NCBI RefSeq assembly: GCF_015477605.1
Contig: NZ_JADLQX010000010.1
Coordinates: 124,001 to 188,000 of the forward strand
Length of the DNA stretch: 64,000 nucleotides
Reading direction: 5' to 3'
Source: Nocardia amamiensis
GTDB lineage: Bacteria; Actinomycetota; Actinomycetes; Mycobacteriales; Mycobacteriaceae
Shown in pieces: positions 8,704 to 17,555 of the stretch. The translations under genes were made by a program, and so were the position numbers. The notes beneath the pieces were generated by a model that was not told the origin of the DNA, did not search any database, and saw only the letters and a list, made by a program, of their open reading frames with translations. Each line of letters opens with the position of its first letter. Position 1 is the stretch's first letter.

Positions 8704-9966
8704 TTAAAGCACTGTCAACGGAGGGGATTTCGGAAAAACGACAGGTAGGGACACCAGGGCGCGGTGGAACGGACCGGGCCGCCAGGTCAATTGCTCCGGC
8801 GCGACGGCCAGACGCAGCTCGGGCAGTGCGTCGAGCAGTTGATCGATCGCGTCCTGCACCACCAGGTAGGCGGCCGACCGGGCGGGGCAGGCATGCGGTC
8901 CGACACTCCAGGACAGATGCGCGCGGCTGTCGGTGCGTTCGCCGACGCCGATCGCCGGGTCGTTGTTGCAGCCGGCCATGCTGATCACGACCGGTTGGTG
9001 CGCGGGCAACCACACCCCGTCGATGAGGATCGGCTGCTTCGGATAGCTGACGCAATAGTTGGCCATCGGCGGGTCGTTGAACAAGACCTCGTCGAGGGCG
9101 TCGCGCGTCGAAAGGCTCCCGCCGAGAAAGTTTCCCGCGAACCGGTCGTCGGTGAGCATCAGCCGCAGGGTGTTGACGATCAAGTTCTGCTGCGGCTCGA
9201 TGCCCGCGCCGTACAAGGTGACCAGCTGGTGGATCATCTCCACGTCGTCCAGGTTCGCGGGGTGCCGCAGCAACCGGGAAGTGACGTCGTCGCCCGGTTC
9301 CTTCCGCTTCATCTGCACCAGCTCGAACAGCGCATCGGTGAGCATGGCGTTGCCCTTGTCCGCGTTGACGCCTTCGAAGATGGCGGCCATGCCGGTCGCG
9401 ACCTGCTGCCCGATATCCGGCGGGCAGCCGAGCATGGAGTTGAGCACCGCGAACGTGAGCGGAAAGGCGTACTGGCTGATCAGATCCGCGGCGCCGTCCT
9501 CGCAGAAGGCGTTGATCAGCGGGATGGCGATCCGCTCGACGGTGCTGTGCAGGGCGTGCAGATCGATCTCCGCGATGCTCGCCACGTTCGCCTGCCGATA
9601 GCGCAGGTGTTCCAGGCCCGCGCTGCGCAACGCGTTCGGCCGCCACTCCAGCATCGGCAGGATCGGGCACTCGCCGGGAATGCCCTTCTGCCAAGTGCGC
9701 GGGTCGGCCGGGAAATGCTCGGGATCATTGAGAATGCGCAGCGCGGTGTGGTAGCCGATCACCAAGGTGGCTGGCACACCGGGCGACAGCTCCACCGGAA
9801 CGAGCGGACCGTACTTGCGGCGCATGTCTCGGTAGGCCCGATGGGGATCGGCGGCGTATTCCTCCGAATACAGCGCGTAGCGGGGCCCGTCGGTGTCGAT
9901 CGGCGAACCGTGCTGGACAGGGCAACCGCTCGGTGAGGCGGGCGGCGGGAAGTGTGGCGTGGTCAC
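8704..9966 (-). CDS. ExxR-less cytochrome P450, CYP157-like, third conservon copy
   Basis: GTG 9966 gives 420 aa, with GGAG 8 nt upstream. The K-helix ExxR reads EVLF (DEVLFNDPP), so the normally invariant Arg is Phe. The I-helix has YGAGIEP in place of AGxET. The heme loop is SVGPHACPARSAA, with the axial Cys kept but Ala in the usual second Gly position. Loss of ExxR is the published hallmark of the CYP157 family found in Streptomyces conservons. The start GTG overlaps a TGA that terminates a decayed cvnD tail (9964-10040). It is co-directional with the CYP154-like gene 9 bp downstream. Whether it turns over substrate or acts as a heme sensor in the conservon is unknown. Confidence 0.88.
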   Translation of the reverse strand: MTTPHFPPPASPSGCPVQHGSPIDTDGPRYALYSEEYAADPHRAYRDMRRKYGPLVPVELSPGVPATLVIGYHTALRILNDPEHFPADPRTWQKGIPGECPILPMLEWRPNALRSAGLEHLRYRQANVASIAEIDLHALHSTVERIAIPLINAFCEDGAADLISQYAFPLTFAVLNSMLGCPPDIGQQVATGMAAIFEGVNADKGNAMLTDALFELVQMKRKEPGDDVTSRLLRHPANLDDVEMIHQLVTLYGAGIEPQQNLIVNTLRLMLTDDRFAGNFLGGSLSTRDALDEVLFNDPPMANYCVSYPKQPILIDGVWLPAHQPVVISMAGCNNDPAIGVGERTDSRAHLSWSVGPHACPARSAAYLVVQDAIDQLLDALPELRLAVAPEQLTWRPGPFHRALVSLPVVFPKSPPLTVL

Positions 9967-10040
9967 GAAGGTAACTCCAGAAACGAACAGACAGCCGGCG
10001 ACCGCGGTCGAGCATGCGGGCACGCGCTCCGGTCACGGAC
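9964..10040 (-). pseudogene. Decayed 3' end of a cvnD-like gene before the third ExxR-less P450
   Basis: Read on the minus strand, the last codons before the TGA at 9965-9963 give RDRSAC, about 12 diverged residues, then SFLELPS and stop. The intact cvnD ends RDRGTC ... FHRLESRL and stop, with nearly the same spacing. At DNA level CGTGACCGGAGCGCGTGC aligns with the cvnD and 11460-11545 copies. The TGA overlaps the P450 GTG by 4 bp, exactly as intact cvnD overlaps its P450. The rest of cvnD is gone. Homology here is weaker than for the copy at 11460-11545. Confidence 0.5.
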
Positions 10041-10166
10041 GCCGACTCGGTACAGGCGTATCGGGGGTGCCAGGTCGATCGGCGCGTACCTCGATGTACA
10101 CGCCCCTGGGCGGTTGTCTCCCTTCTGAATCGGTATGCGACAGTCCTCTCGCCGAGCGGATCGAGG

Positions 10167-11462
10167 CTATGACGCCGACGGTCCTCGAGGGTCCGGGAAT
10201 ACGTTCAACGGAGGGGATGGCGGGAAGACGACCGGGAGCGCGGCCAGCGCCCGTTGGAACGGACCCGGCCGCCAGACCAGCTCCTCGGCGGTGACCGCGA
10301 GCCGCATCTCGGGCAGGGCGTCGAGCAACTGGTCGATGGCGTCCTGGACGATCAGGTAGGCCACCGACCTGGCCGGGCAGGCGTGCGGACCGACACTCCA
10401 GGCGAGGTGCGCTCGGTTGTCGGTGTACGCACCCGTGTTGATCTGGGGATCGTTGTTGCAGGCGGTCATGCTGACGACCACGGGCTGGTGCGCCGGTAGC
10501 CAGACACCGTCGATCAGCATCGGCTGCCGCGGGAACGTGACGCAGTAGTTCGAGAGCGGCGGATCGGTGAACAACACCTCGTCCAGCGCGTCGCGGGTCG
10601 AGAGGCTGCCACCGAGAATGCCGCCCGCGAATCGCTGGTCGGTGAGCATCAGCCGAAGGGTGTTGATGATCAGGTTCTTCGTGGGCTCTATGCCGGCGCC
10701 GTACACGGACAGCACCTGGTGGATCATCTCTTCGTCGTCGAGCCCGGCCGGATGCCGCAGCAGCCCCGTGACGATGTCGTCGCCGGGCTGGGTTCGCTTG
10801 AGCGCGACCAGATCCGCCATCGCCGAAGCGAACATCGCATTGCCCTGCTCGGCCTCGATACCTTCGAACATCGCGGCCAGGCCTATCGCCGCCCGCTGCC
10901 CGATGTCCGGCGGGCAGCCGAGCATGGCGTTGATCACCGCGAAGGCCAGCGGGAACGCGTACTGAGCGACCAGGTCGGCGGAACCTTCGCCGCAGAATGT
11001 GTTGATCAGCGGAATCGCGATCTGCTCGACCGTGGCGCGCAGCCCGAACAGGTCGATCTCTTCGATGCCCGCGACGGTGGCCTGCCGGTAGCGGGTGTGC
11101 GCCGCCCCGGTCGTGCGGATCGCGGCCGGACGCCACTCCAGCATCGGCAGGACCGGGCAGTCACTGGGCACCGTTGCCTGCCAGGTGCGCGAATCGGCCG
11201 GAAAGTGGTCGGGATCGTTCAGGATGCGCAGCGCGGTGTGATAGCCGACCACCAGCGTCGCCGGTACACCGGGCGCCAGTTCCACCGGCACCAGCGGCCC
11301 GTAACGGCTGCGCATCTCGCGGTAGACGCGGTGCGGGTCCGCGGCGAATTCTTCCGAGTACAGGGCGACGCGCGGGCCGTCGGTATCGATCGGCGAACCG
11401 TGCTTGACAGGGCAGCCGTTCGCGGCGGCCGTAGGGTGCGGCGAGAACTGTGGCGTGGTCAA
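10167..11462 (-). CDS. ExxR-less cytochrome P450, CYP157-like, second conservon copy
   Basis: The preferred start is TTG 11462 (431 aa, LTTPQFS), by analogy with the TTG start of the paralogue at 14283; GGAG lies 8 nt upstream. The K-helix reads DEVLFTDPP instead of ExxR, the I-helix YGAGIEPTK, and the heme loop SVGPHACPARSVA. It aligns closely with the P450s at 8704-9966 and 13009-14283 (shared HGSPIDTDGPR, ALRILNDP, NDPQIN/NDPAI segments). The TTG overlaps a TGA ending a cvnD remnant. Unlike the other CYP157-like genes, no CYP154-like gene follows it directly. Confidence 0.87.
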   Translation of the reverse strand: MTTPQFSPHPTAAANGCPVKHGSPIDTDGPRVALYSEEFAADPHRVYREMRSRYGPLVPVELAPGVPATLVVGYHTALRILNDPDHFPADSRTWQATVPSDCPVLPMLEWRPAAIRTTGAAHTRYRQATVAGIEEIDLFGLRATVEQIAIPLINTFCGEGSADLVAQYAFPLAFAVINAMLGCPPDIGQRAAIGLAAMFEGIEAEQGNAMFASAMADLVALKRTQPGDDIVTGLLRHPAGLDDEEMIHQVLSVYGAGIEPTKNLIINTLRLMLTDQRFAGGILGGSLSTRDALDEVLFTDPPLSNYCVTFPRQPMLIDGVWLPAHQPVVVSMTACNNDPQINTGAYTDNRAHLAWSVGPHACPARSVAYLIVQDAIDQLLDALPEMRLAVTAEELVWRPGPFQRALAALPVVFPPSPPLNVFPDPRGPSAS

Positions 11463-11545
11463 AAACGTGACTCCAAAACGGGGACAAAACGTTCGACGAG
11501 CAAGGTGAAAGCGCACCGCACGTGCCTCGGTCACGTGCGTCGAGG
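11460..11545 (-). pseudogene. Decayed 3' end of cvnD before the second ExxR-less P450
   Basis: The minus strand encodes LDARDRGTC, identical to the intact cvnD near its C-terminus, then loses frame. It regains clear DNA identity at CTCGTCGAA and at CGTTTTGGAGTC, against CGTTTGGAGTCTCG in cvnD. It ends in TTTTTGACC, so the old TGA stop overlaps the P450 TTG as TTGA, exactly as at 14280-14283. Only about 85 bp survive. The remaining 11546-11766 shows no gene or homology I can recognise. This is direct evidence that the P450 block was duplicated from a cvnD-CYP157 junction. Confidence 0.75.
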
Positions 11546-11766
11546 TGGTCGATGTGGTCGTGGCGGATCCGGACTGATGCCGTATTCGCCTGGGGCACAG
11601 CATATCTCGCGCCGAAACCGCAATGCGGGCCGAGATGGCGTCTTCGCCCGCAGCAGAGAACAGACCCGCACCCGCGTCTCCCATCAGGGTTACGCGGGTT
11701 TCGGTCTGGCATGTCATGTCAGCGAAGTTCGTGTTCGCGGTGCTAATTCGACCCGGTCGGTCGGTC

Positions 11767-12996
11767 CTACTGCTCCGCCGCCAGGAACACCGGCAGTTCG
11801 GAGTGTCCATTGGAGATCAGACTCAGCACGGTGCCGACTTCGGACGGGTCGACCGCAAGGCGCATCTCCGGGAAGCGCCGGAAGATGGCGGGCAGTGCGA
11901 TCTCGGCTTCCATCCGGGCCAGCGGCGCACCCAGGCAGTGGTGCGCGCCGTAACCGAACGCCAAGTGGTCCTTGTTGGAGCGCCGCACGTCGAACTCGCC
12001 GGCCGTGGGGCCGTGCACCTTCGGATCGCGGTTGGCCGCCGCGTAGGAGGCGAGAATCGCCTCGCCCTTGGGGATACGGATACCGGCGATCTCGATCTCG
12101 TCGACGGCATACCGCAGCGGCAGGTGCGCGACCGGCGCCTCGTAACGCAGCGCCTCCTCCACCACGTCGGACCAGGGGACCCGGCCCTCGACCACGTCGG
12201 CGCGCTGGTCCGCGCGGGTCAGCAGCGCGAAGATGGCCTGGTCGAGCAGGTTCACGGTGGTCTCGTGCCCGGCGTTGATGACGAGCATCAGCGTGTCGAC
12301 GAGTTCCTTCTCGGTCAGCTGCGACCCGTCGTCCTCGTCACGGGTGGCGATCAGCACGCTGGTGATGTCCTCGCCCGGAGTCTCCCGCCGGTACGCCACG
12401 AGTTCGCTCATCAGCCGGTACATTTCGAGGTAATTGGCTTGGGCCTGTTCCGGCCCGAACGAGGTGTCGAAGAACCCGTCGACACAGGTGCGCACGGCCG
12501 GGCCGAGGTGCTCGGGCACACCCATCAGCTCCGTGATGACCTGGATCGGCACCGGGTAGGCGTAGCCCTCGCGCAGATCGACCGCCTCTCCCGGCGGGGT
12601 CGCGGCCAGCTGGTCGAGCAGGCTTTCGGTGATCGCCTCGATGCGTGGACGCAGCGCCATGGTGCGCCGGTGTGTGAACGCGGGCGCGACCAGCTTGCGC
12701 AGCCGTCGATGATCGGACCCGTACGCGGTGAACATGTTGTCCACCGCGACCCAGGGGTGCAGCGGCCACTCCTGGGTGATCTCACCGTTCATGAAGGCCG
12801 CCCAGTGCTGCCGTGGGTCCTTCGACACCCGCGGGTCGGCCAGCAGGCTCTTCAGCACGACGGCGTCGGTGACCGACCACGCGGGCACCCCGCCGGGTAG
12901 TTCCACCAGGACCACCGGCCCACGCTCGCGCAGCCGCGCGGACTCGCCTTGGATATCGGAACCGGTGAGGTCCAGGACGATCGGTTCATGCGACAT
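11767..12996 (-). CDS. Cytochrome P450, CYP154-like, first conservon copy
   Basis: A 409-aa P450 with I-helix AGHETT, K-helix EEALRYEAP and heme loop [18 protein letters not shown] 12996 follows GGAGAGCGTCCCG. It starts 12 bp after the stop of the ExxR-less P450 at 13009-14283, forming the first CYP157/CYP154 pair. It is a paralogue of 7465-8694, identical through DLREG.AYP.PIQVI and HLPLR. After its stop (11767) comes a 305-bp spacer containing the cvnD remnant. The substrate is unknown. Confidence 0.93.
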   Translation of the reverse strand: MSHEPIVLDLTGSDIQGESARLRERGPVVLVELPGGVPAWSVTDAVVLKSLLADPRVSKDPRQHWAAFMNGEITQEWPLHPWVAVDNMFTAYGSDHRRLRKLVAPAFTHRRTMALRPRIEAITESLLDQLAATPPGEAVDLREGYAYPVPIQVITELMGVPEHLGPAVRTCVDGFFDTSFGPEQAQANYLEMYRLMSELVAYRRETPGEDITSVLIATRDEDDGSQLTEKELVDTLMLVINAGHETTVNLLDQAIFALLTRADQRADVVEGRVPWSDVVEEALRYEAPVAHLPLRYAVDEIEIAGIRIPKGEAILASYAAANRDPKVHGPTAGEFDVRRSNKDHLAFGYGAHHCLGAPLARMEAEIALPAIFRRFPEMRLAVDPSEVGTVLSLISNGHSELPVFLAAEQ

Positions 12997-13008
12997 CGGG
13001 ACGCTCTC

Positions 13009-14283
13009 CTATACGAGGTTCAACGGAGGGGACGCGGGAAAGACCACCGGCAAGGCAGCCAGCGCCCGGTGGAACGGGCCGGGCCGCCAGACCACTTGGT
13101 CCGCGGGCACGGCCAACCGCATTTCGGGGAGAGCATCGAGGAGCTGATCGATGGCTTCCTGGACGACCACGGACGCCACGGACTTCGCGGGGCAGGCGTG
13201 CGGTCCGACCGCCCACGCCAGATGGGAGCGGTTACCGGCGCGATCACCACCGCGGATCGCCGGATCGTTGTTGCAGGCCGCGAGACTGACCAGCACCGGT
13301 TGATGGGCGGGCAGCCAGGTGTCGGCGATGAGGATGGGCTGGCGCGGGTAGGTGATGCAGAAGTTCGCCATCGGCGGGTCGTTGAACAGCACCTCGTCGA
13401 GCGCGTCGCGCGTGGACAGGCTGCCTCCGAGCACGTCGCCGCCGAAGCGGTCGTCGGTGAGCATCAGCAGCAGCGTGTTGGTGATCAGGTTCTGCTGCGG
13501 TTCGATTCCCGCGCCGTAGAGGCTGATCAGCTGCGACAGCATCTCCTCGTCGTCGAGGCCGGCCGGGTGATGGACCAGCCGCGAGGTGACGTCGTCGCCG
13601 GGATCCGCACGGCGCAGGTGCACCAGCTCCATCAGCGCCTCGGAGAGCATCTGCATACCCTTCGCGGCTTCGACCGTGTCGAAGAGCATCGCCATGCCGG
13701 TCGCCACGCGCTGACCCAGCTCCGCCGAGCAGCCCACCATCTGGTTGAGCACTTCGAAGACGAGCGGGAACGCGTATTGCGTGACGAGGTCGGCGGATCC
13801 GGCCTGGCAGAAGGTGTTGATCAGCGGGATGGCGATGCGCTCGACCGTCGCGTGCACCTCGTGCAGGTCGATGGCGTCGATGCTGGTGGTGTACGCACCC
13901 CGATAGCGGGCATGCGCGGCCCCGCTGTTGCGCAGCGCGTTCGGGTACCACTCCATCATGGGGCGGATGGGCGAATCCTCGGGAATGTTCTTCTGCCAGG
14001 TGCGCGGATCGGCCGGAAAGTGCTCGGGATCGTTGAGGATCCGCACGGCCTCCTGGTATCCGATCACCAGCGTGGCCGGTACACCGGGTGACAGTTCGAT
14101 CGGCACCAGCGAACCGTGACGTCTGCGCATCTCCCGGTAGATCCCGTGCGGATCGGCCGCGAATTCCTCCGAGTACAGCGGAATGCGGGGGCCATCGGTG
14201 TCGATCGGCGATCCGTGCGCGACCGGACAGCCGGCCGCCGCCATATGGGTGGTGAGCGTCGACGAGGACTGGGGCGTGGTCAA
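13009..14283 (-). CDS. ExxR-less cytochrome P450, CYP157-like, first conservon copy
   Basis: TTG 14283 overlaps the cvnD stop as TTGA, giving 424 aa; GGAG lies 8 nt upstream, inside cvnD. The K-helix is DEVLFNDPPMANFC (ExxR lost), the I-helix YGAGIEPQQ, and the heme loop AVGPHACPAKSVA. This is the only one of the three CYP157-like genes directly coupled to a complete cvnD, so it is probably the ancestral position. Conservon P450s in Streptomyces are thought to act with the G-protein complex rather than in a biosynthetic pathway. That role here is an inference from context. Confidence 0.9.
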   Translation of the reverse strand: MTTPQSSSTLTTHMAAAGCPVAHGSPIDTDGPRIPLYSEEFAADPHGIYREMRRRHGSLVPIELSPGVPATLVIGYQEAVRILNDPEHFPADPRTWQKNIPEDSPIRPMMEWYPNALRNSGAAHARYRGAYTTSIDAIDLHEVHATVERIAIPLINTFCQAGSADLVTQYAFPLVFEVLNQMVGCSAELGQRVATGMAMLFDTVEAAKGMQMLSEALMELVHLRRADPGDDVTSRLVHHPAGLDDEEMLSQLISLYGAGIEPQQNLITNTLLLMLTDDRFGGDVLGGSLSTRDALDEVLFNDPPMANFCITYPRQPILIADTWLPAHQPVLVSLAACNNDPAIRGGDRAGNRSHLAWAVGPHACPAKSVASVVVQEAIDQLLDALPEMRLAVPADQVVWRPGPFHRALAALPVVFPASPPLNLV

Positions 14284-14885
14284 AGACGAGACTCCAAACG
14301 GTGGAACAAGAATTCGACGAGCGTGATCAGCGAACGCAGGCAGGTGCCACGGTCCCGCGCGTCCAGCGACGTCAGCGGCGTGCCGGGTTCCAGGTCGAGA
14401 GCATCGCGCACCTCGTCGAGCGGGTAGTGCCGCGCGCCTTCGAACTGGTTGACCGCCACCGAATACGGGACACCGCGTTCTTCGAGCACCGACAAAACCT
14501 CGTCGGACTTCTCGATGCGGCGGGTGTCGACCAGCACCAGCGCACCGAGGGCACCGCGGGCCAGCTCCTCCCACAAGGGGACGAAACGCTGCTGGCCCGG
14601 CGTGCCGAACAGGTAGAGCGCGAGTTTGGGGCTGAGGGTGATGCGGCCGAAGTCCATCGCGACGGTCGTCTGCGACTTGCCGGGCAGTCCGGCCATGTCG
14701 TCGACGCCGACACTGGCTTCGGTGATGGTCTCCTCCGTGCGCAGCGGCTTGATCTCCGAGACGCTGCTCACGAACGTGGTCTTGCCGACACCGAAATTGC
14801 CCGCGACCAACAGTTTCACCGAGCGCGTCACGGTCTCGGGCACGTAGTCGACGGCGCGATCAGACGGCGAGAGCACGGAGCCCAT
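14280..14885 (-). CDS. cvnD: Conservon small GTPase CvnD
   Basis: ATG 14885 gives 201 aa (MGSVLSPSDRAVDYVPETV). The P-loop is AGNFGVGKTTF, followed by a switch region with EETITEASVG, then the DxxG-like FGTPGQQRF and NQFEG as the probable guanine-specificity site. This is the MglA/Ras-like actinobacterial ATP/GTP-binding family that forms CvnD. It overlaps cvnC by 26 bp and the P450 at 13009 by 4 bp. In Streptomyces, CvnA-D form a membrane-associated complex likened to eukaryotic G-protein signalling. The last about 25 codons are the source of the two cvnD fossils farther downstream. Confidence 0.93.
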   Translation of the reverse strand: MGSVLSPSDRAVDYVPETVTRSVKLLVAGNFGVGKTTFVSSVSEIKPLRTEETITEASVGVDDMAGLPGKSQTTVAMDFGRITLSPKLALYLFGTPGQQRFVPLWEELARGALGALVLVDTRRIEKSDEVLSVLEERGVPYSVAVNQFEGARHYPLDEVRDALDLEPGTPLTSLDARDRGTCLRSLITLVEFLFHRLESRL

Positions 14886-15210
14886 TGAGTACCTCCTCCA
14901 GCAGAGCGATCTCCGGCAGGGACTCGGCCGGGGTGGGAGTGACCAGATGTCCGCCGTCCATGAGGTCGGACGCGACGATCTTGACAACGGATGGCGGCAG
15001 GTCGAGGTACGCGGCGATCTCCGCGATCGACAGCGCACCCCGACGACTGCACAGGGCCATGACCCGGCGCGCATCGGGCGACGCGCCGGGGAGTGGATCT
15101 TTGGCGGTCAGGACCAAAGTGACCAGGTCCAGCTCGCGAGTGGGACGGGTGCGTCCTCCGGTGCGCACGTAAGCCCGGACCAGGTCCGGATCGCGCCGCG
15201 GCTTGCTCAT
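14860..15210 (-). CDS. cvnC: Conservon protein CvnC (DUF742)
   Basis: A 116-aa DUF742 protein. The VRAYVRTGGRTRP segment near the N-terminus and the helix-turn-helix-like IAEIAAYLDLPPSVVKIVASDLMDGGHL are characteristic of this family, always found between the roadblock protein and the GTPase. It overlaps cvnD by 26 bp. Its winged-helix-like fold may serve complex assembly or DNA binding; the role is unknown. Confidence 0.93.
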   Translation of the reverse strand: MSKPRRDPDLVRAYVRTGGRTRPTRELDLVTLVLTAKDPLPGASPDARRVMALCSRRGALSIAEIAAYLDLPPSVVKIVASDLMDGGHLVTPTPAESLPEIALLEEVLNGLRALAV

Positions 15211-15283
15211 AACAGTCCCTCGCGGTTACTCGGGTCCGTACTGCCCAGCGGCGCGGTGCCTGTGACTCGCTCGCCGCACTCGA

Positions 15284-15709
15284 TCATGGCATTTCGCCGC
15301 CGTCTACACGCCTGCGCGGCTGGCTGCCCAGCTCGCGTCCGACCCGGCCGGCCAGCTCGTTCATCCGGTGCGCGATGAGGGCCACATCGATGTCGTTGGT
15401 GGTCGCGACGCCGAGCAGCGCGCCCTCCCCCGCGGCGGTGATCAGGATCATGCCCTGGTCGTACTCGGTCATGTTCTGCCGCACACCGTTGGTGGCATCA
15501 CCGCAGAACTCGCCCAGCGCCTTGCCGAGCGAGCGCAGACCGGAGGCGGCGGCGGCGAAACGTTCCGCCTCGTCGCGGGTGATCCCCGTTGAGTGCGCGA
15601 TCCGCAGGCCGTCCTCGGACAGCAATACCGCGAATCTGACCCCGGCGATACTGAGATCTTCGAGTAGCCAGCCCAGTTTGTTGCTGCTGTCGGTCACGGG
15701 TGTGGCCAT
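15284..15709 (-). CDS. cvnB: Conservon roadblock/LC7 protein CvnB
   Basis: A 141-aa roadblock/LC7-domain protein (LGWLLEDL ... VRFAVLLSEDGLRIAHSTGI ... GMILITAAGEGALLGVATTNDIDVALIAHRM). Such proteins act as GTPase-activating or adaptor partners of MglA/Ras-like GTPases, here CvnD. ATG 15709 shares its A with the cvnA TGA stop (TGATG). A 73-bp gap precedes cvnC. Confidence 0.94.
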   Translation of the reverse strand: MATPVTDSSNKLGWLLEDLSIAGVRFAVLLSEDGLRIAHSTGITRDEAERFAAAASGLRSLGKALGEFCGDATNGVRQNMTEYDQGMILITAAGEGALLGVATTNDIDVALIAHRMNELAGRVGRELGSQPRRRVDGGEMP

Positions 15710-17079
15710 CAGGATGTCATCCCTTCCGTGTCATCGGATGCGGCGGCGCGGCCGCTCTTGGAACCCGTCTGCCAAGCTGCGGCGATCTCGGGGCGAGCGA
15801 GACCGGGTTCGGTGCGCGGCCCGACCGGGGCCAACGCGACCGTTCGGCGGCGTCGCTTCGGTAGGCCGCCACTGGTGATCTCGTGCACCGCGAGCGACTG
15901 CTCGTCCTCGCCGGACCGCTCGCTCGGCGCGTCCGGAGCCGGAACCGTGACCGGATCGGGTTGTGCCTCCGTCACGGGCGCGACCTCCTGGACGTTCTGC
16001 GGGGTGACCAGCAGCGACTCCGGGATGTAGACCATCGCGCGCATGCCGCCGTAGACGTTCGGGCCGTCGATGTAGACGGTGAAGCCGTAGCGGCGCGCCA
16101 GCGCGGCGATACCTGGGAAGCCGACTTTCGGCGACGGGCCGAGCTGGTGGATGTCGACGGGGCGCTCGTGCGCGAGAACCTGGCGGGCCTCCTCCATCTG
16201 CTCGGCGTTCATCCGCACGCCCGCGTCATCGATGATCACGGTGACGCCGTGGTGGCCCTCCTGGAAGCTGACGTCCACGTGGGAGGTCGGCGGGGAATAC
16301 CGCAACGCGTTGTCGAGCAAGGTCGCCAGCGTGTGCACGAGCGGTTCCACCGCACGGCTGATCACCACGCGATCGAGCTGGGCCGGCCGCACGCGCAGGT
16401 ATTCGCGGACGCGGCCGATGGCGCCGCCGATCACGTCGGTCAGCGTCTGCGCGGGCCAGCGACGGCCGGGCAGGCCACCACAGACGATTACGTAGGACTG
16501 CGCCTGACGGATCATCTGCTGCACGGTGTGGTCGATCCGGGTAAGGGTTTCGTACACCTGGTCATCGCGGTGTTCGCGCAGCGCGGCGCTGACCACCTGG
16601 CTGACGTCGGCGCCGAGGCTGACCACGGAGGTACCGAACGAGCGGACCGCGGCGCTGGACGCCTGGCGTGACGCGGCGGCGACCTCGTTACGCGCGGCCT
16701 CCTCGGCGCCTTTGATCGCCTGCTGCGCTTCGGCGTTGGTCTGTTCCCTGGTCTCCGAGCGCATCAGGCTCAGTTCGTCGGCGTACCGCTCGGAGATCCA
16801 GCGCAGGCATTGCGCCAGCCGCGAATTCTCCATGCCCGCCTGGACTTCGACCGGCGGCACCTGCGGGTCGAACCGGCGGATCGATTCGGCCACCGCGGGG
16901 AGCGTGGTGGCGGCGAACCGCTCCAGCGTGTCCTCCGTCGCGCGCTGTTCCCTGGTCAGAGCCTCGACTTTGACCCGCTGAGCCTTGGCATACTGTACTG
17001 CGTACAACGCCACCGCTACGGCGATCACCACAGCGACGGCGAGGATCCATGAAAGCACCACGGCGATATCTTGATTCAT
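15709..17079 (-). CDS. cvnA: Conservon sensor histidine-kinase-like protein CvnA
   Basis: A 456-aa membrane-anchored protein. One N-terminal transmembrane helix (about 8-30) is followed by a coiled-coil linker rich in Glu/Ala (about 35-180), a degenerate phosphoacceptor region (LREHRDDQVYETLTRIDH) and a HATPase domain. The N-box is TLLDNALRYSPP (about 265) and the G1 region is IDDAGVRMN, missing one usual Gly. CvnA proteins detect an unknown signal and head the conservon complex. ATG 17079 follows GAAAG. The C-terminus is a low-complexity Pro/Arg-rich tail with KRRRRT. Confidence 0.93.
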   Translation of the reverse strand: MNQDIAVVLSWILAVAVVIAVAVALYAVQYAKAQRVKVEALTREQRATEDTLERFAATTLPAVAESIRRFDPQVPPVEVQAGMENSRLAQCLRWISERYADELSLMRSETREQTNAEAQQAIKGAEEAARNEVAAASRQASSAAVRSFGTSVVSLGADVSQVVSAALREHRDDQVYETLTRIDHTVQQMIRQAQSYVIVCGGLPGRRWPAQTLTDVIGGAIGRVREYLRVRPAQLDRVVISRAVEPLVHTLATLLDNALRYSPPTSHVDVSFQEGHHGVTVIIDDAGVRMNAEQMEEARQVLAHERPVDIHQLGPSPKVGFPGIAALARRYGFTVYIDGPNVYGGMRAMVYIPESLLVTPQNVQEVAPVTEAQPDPVTVPAPDAPSERSGEDEQSLAVHEITSGGLPKRRRRTVALAPVGPRTEPGLARPEIAAAWQTGSKSGRAAASDDTEGMTS

Positions 17080-17268
17080 CAGTTCTTTCGTCGTTGACTG
17101 GTCTCGGGGAATCGGCCCTCTGCCATCCTGCTTCGCTCGCCTTCCCTCGCCTGCCGACCATGGACGGACCGGTCGGTTGAGTCCGCGTCGGAGCCCCGGA
17201 GCCCCGCGTCGACACCGGCGCTCGCCGAAGCGCCCTACCGCACAGTGCCCACAGGACAGGCGATTACA

Positions 17269-17289
17269 CGTGAATCGCCGACCGCCCGA
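17269..17289. promoter_or_regulatory. Inverted repeat in the conservon upstream region
   Basis: The 476-bp gap 17080-17555 separates cvnA from the divergent SRPBCC gene and must hold both promoters. GGCGATT (17269-17275) and AATCGCC (17283-17289) form a perfect 7-bp repeat with a 7-nt spacer containing CACGTG. No other structure or gene stands out in the gap. An operator role is a guess from symmetry and position. Confidence 0.35.
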
Positions 17290-17555
17290 ATCGTGTCCGA
17301 ACGGTTACCAGAACCCGACCATTCGCACATTAGCAGCATTCCAGCGAAGTCTCTGCCGATCCTGCAGACACTTTTCGGATTCTCCGAACTGGGACGATAG
17401 GTGCCGCTGATCACGACATAGATGCGCAATAATGTTGGGCTGCCCTGTAACTCGATCACCGTTCGCCCTGCGTAGGACCCGAGTCCGGAAGATCAGCGGA
17501 CAGAAGCCGCGTTCGCCGATGAGGGCGGACCGCCGGTACCGGATACCATGCGCCC

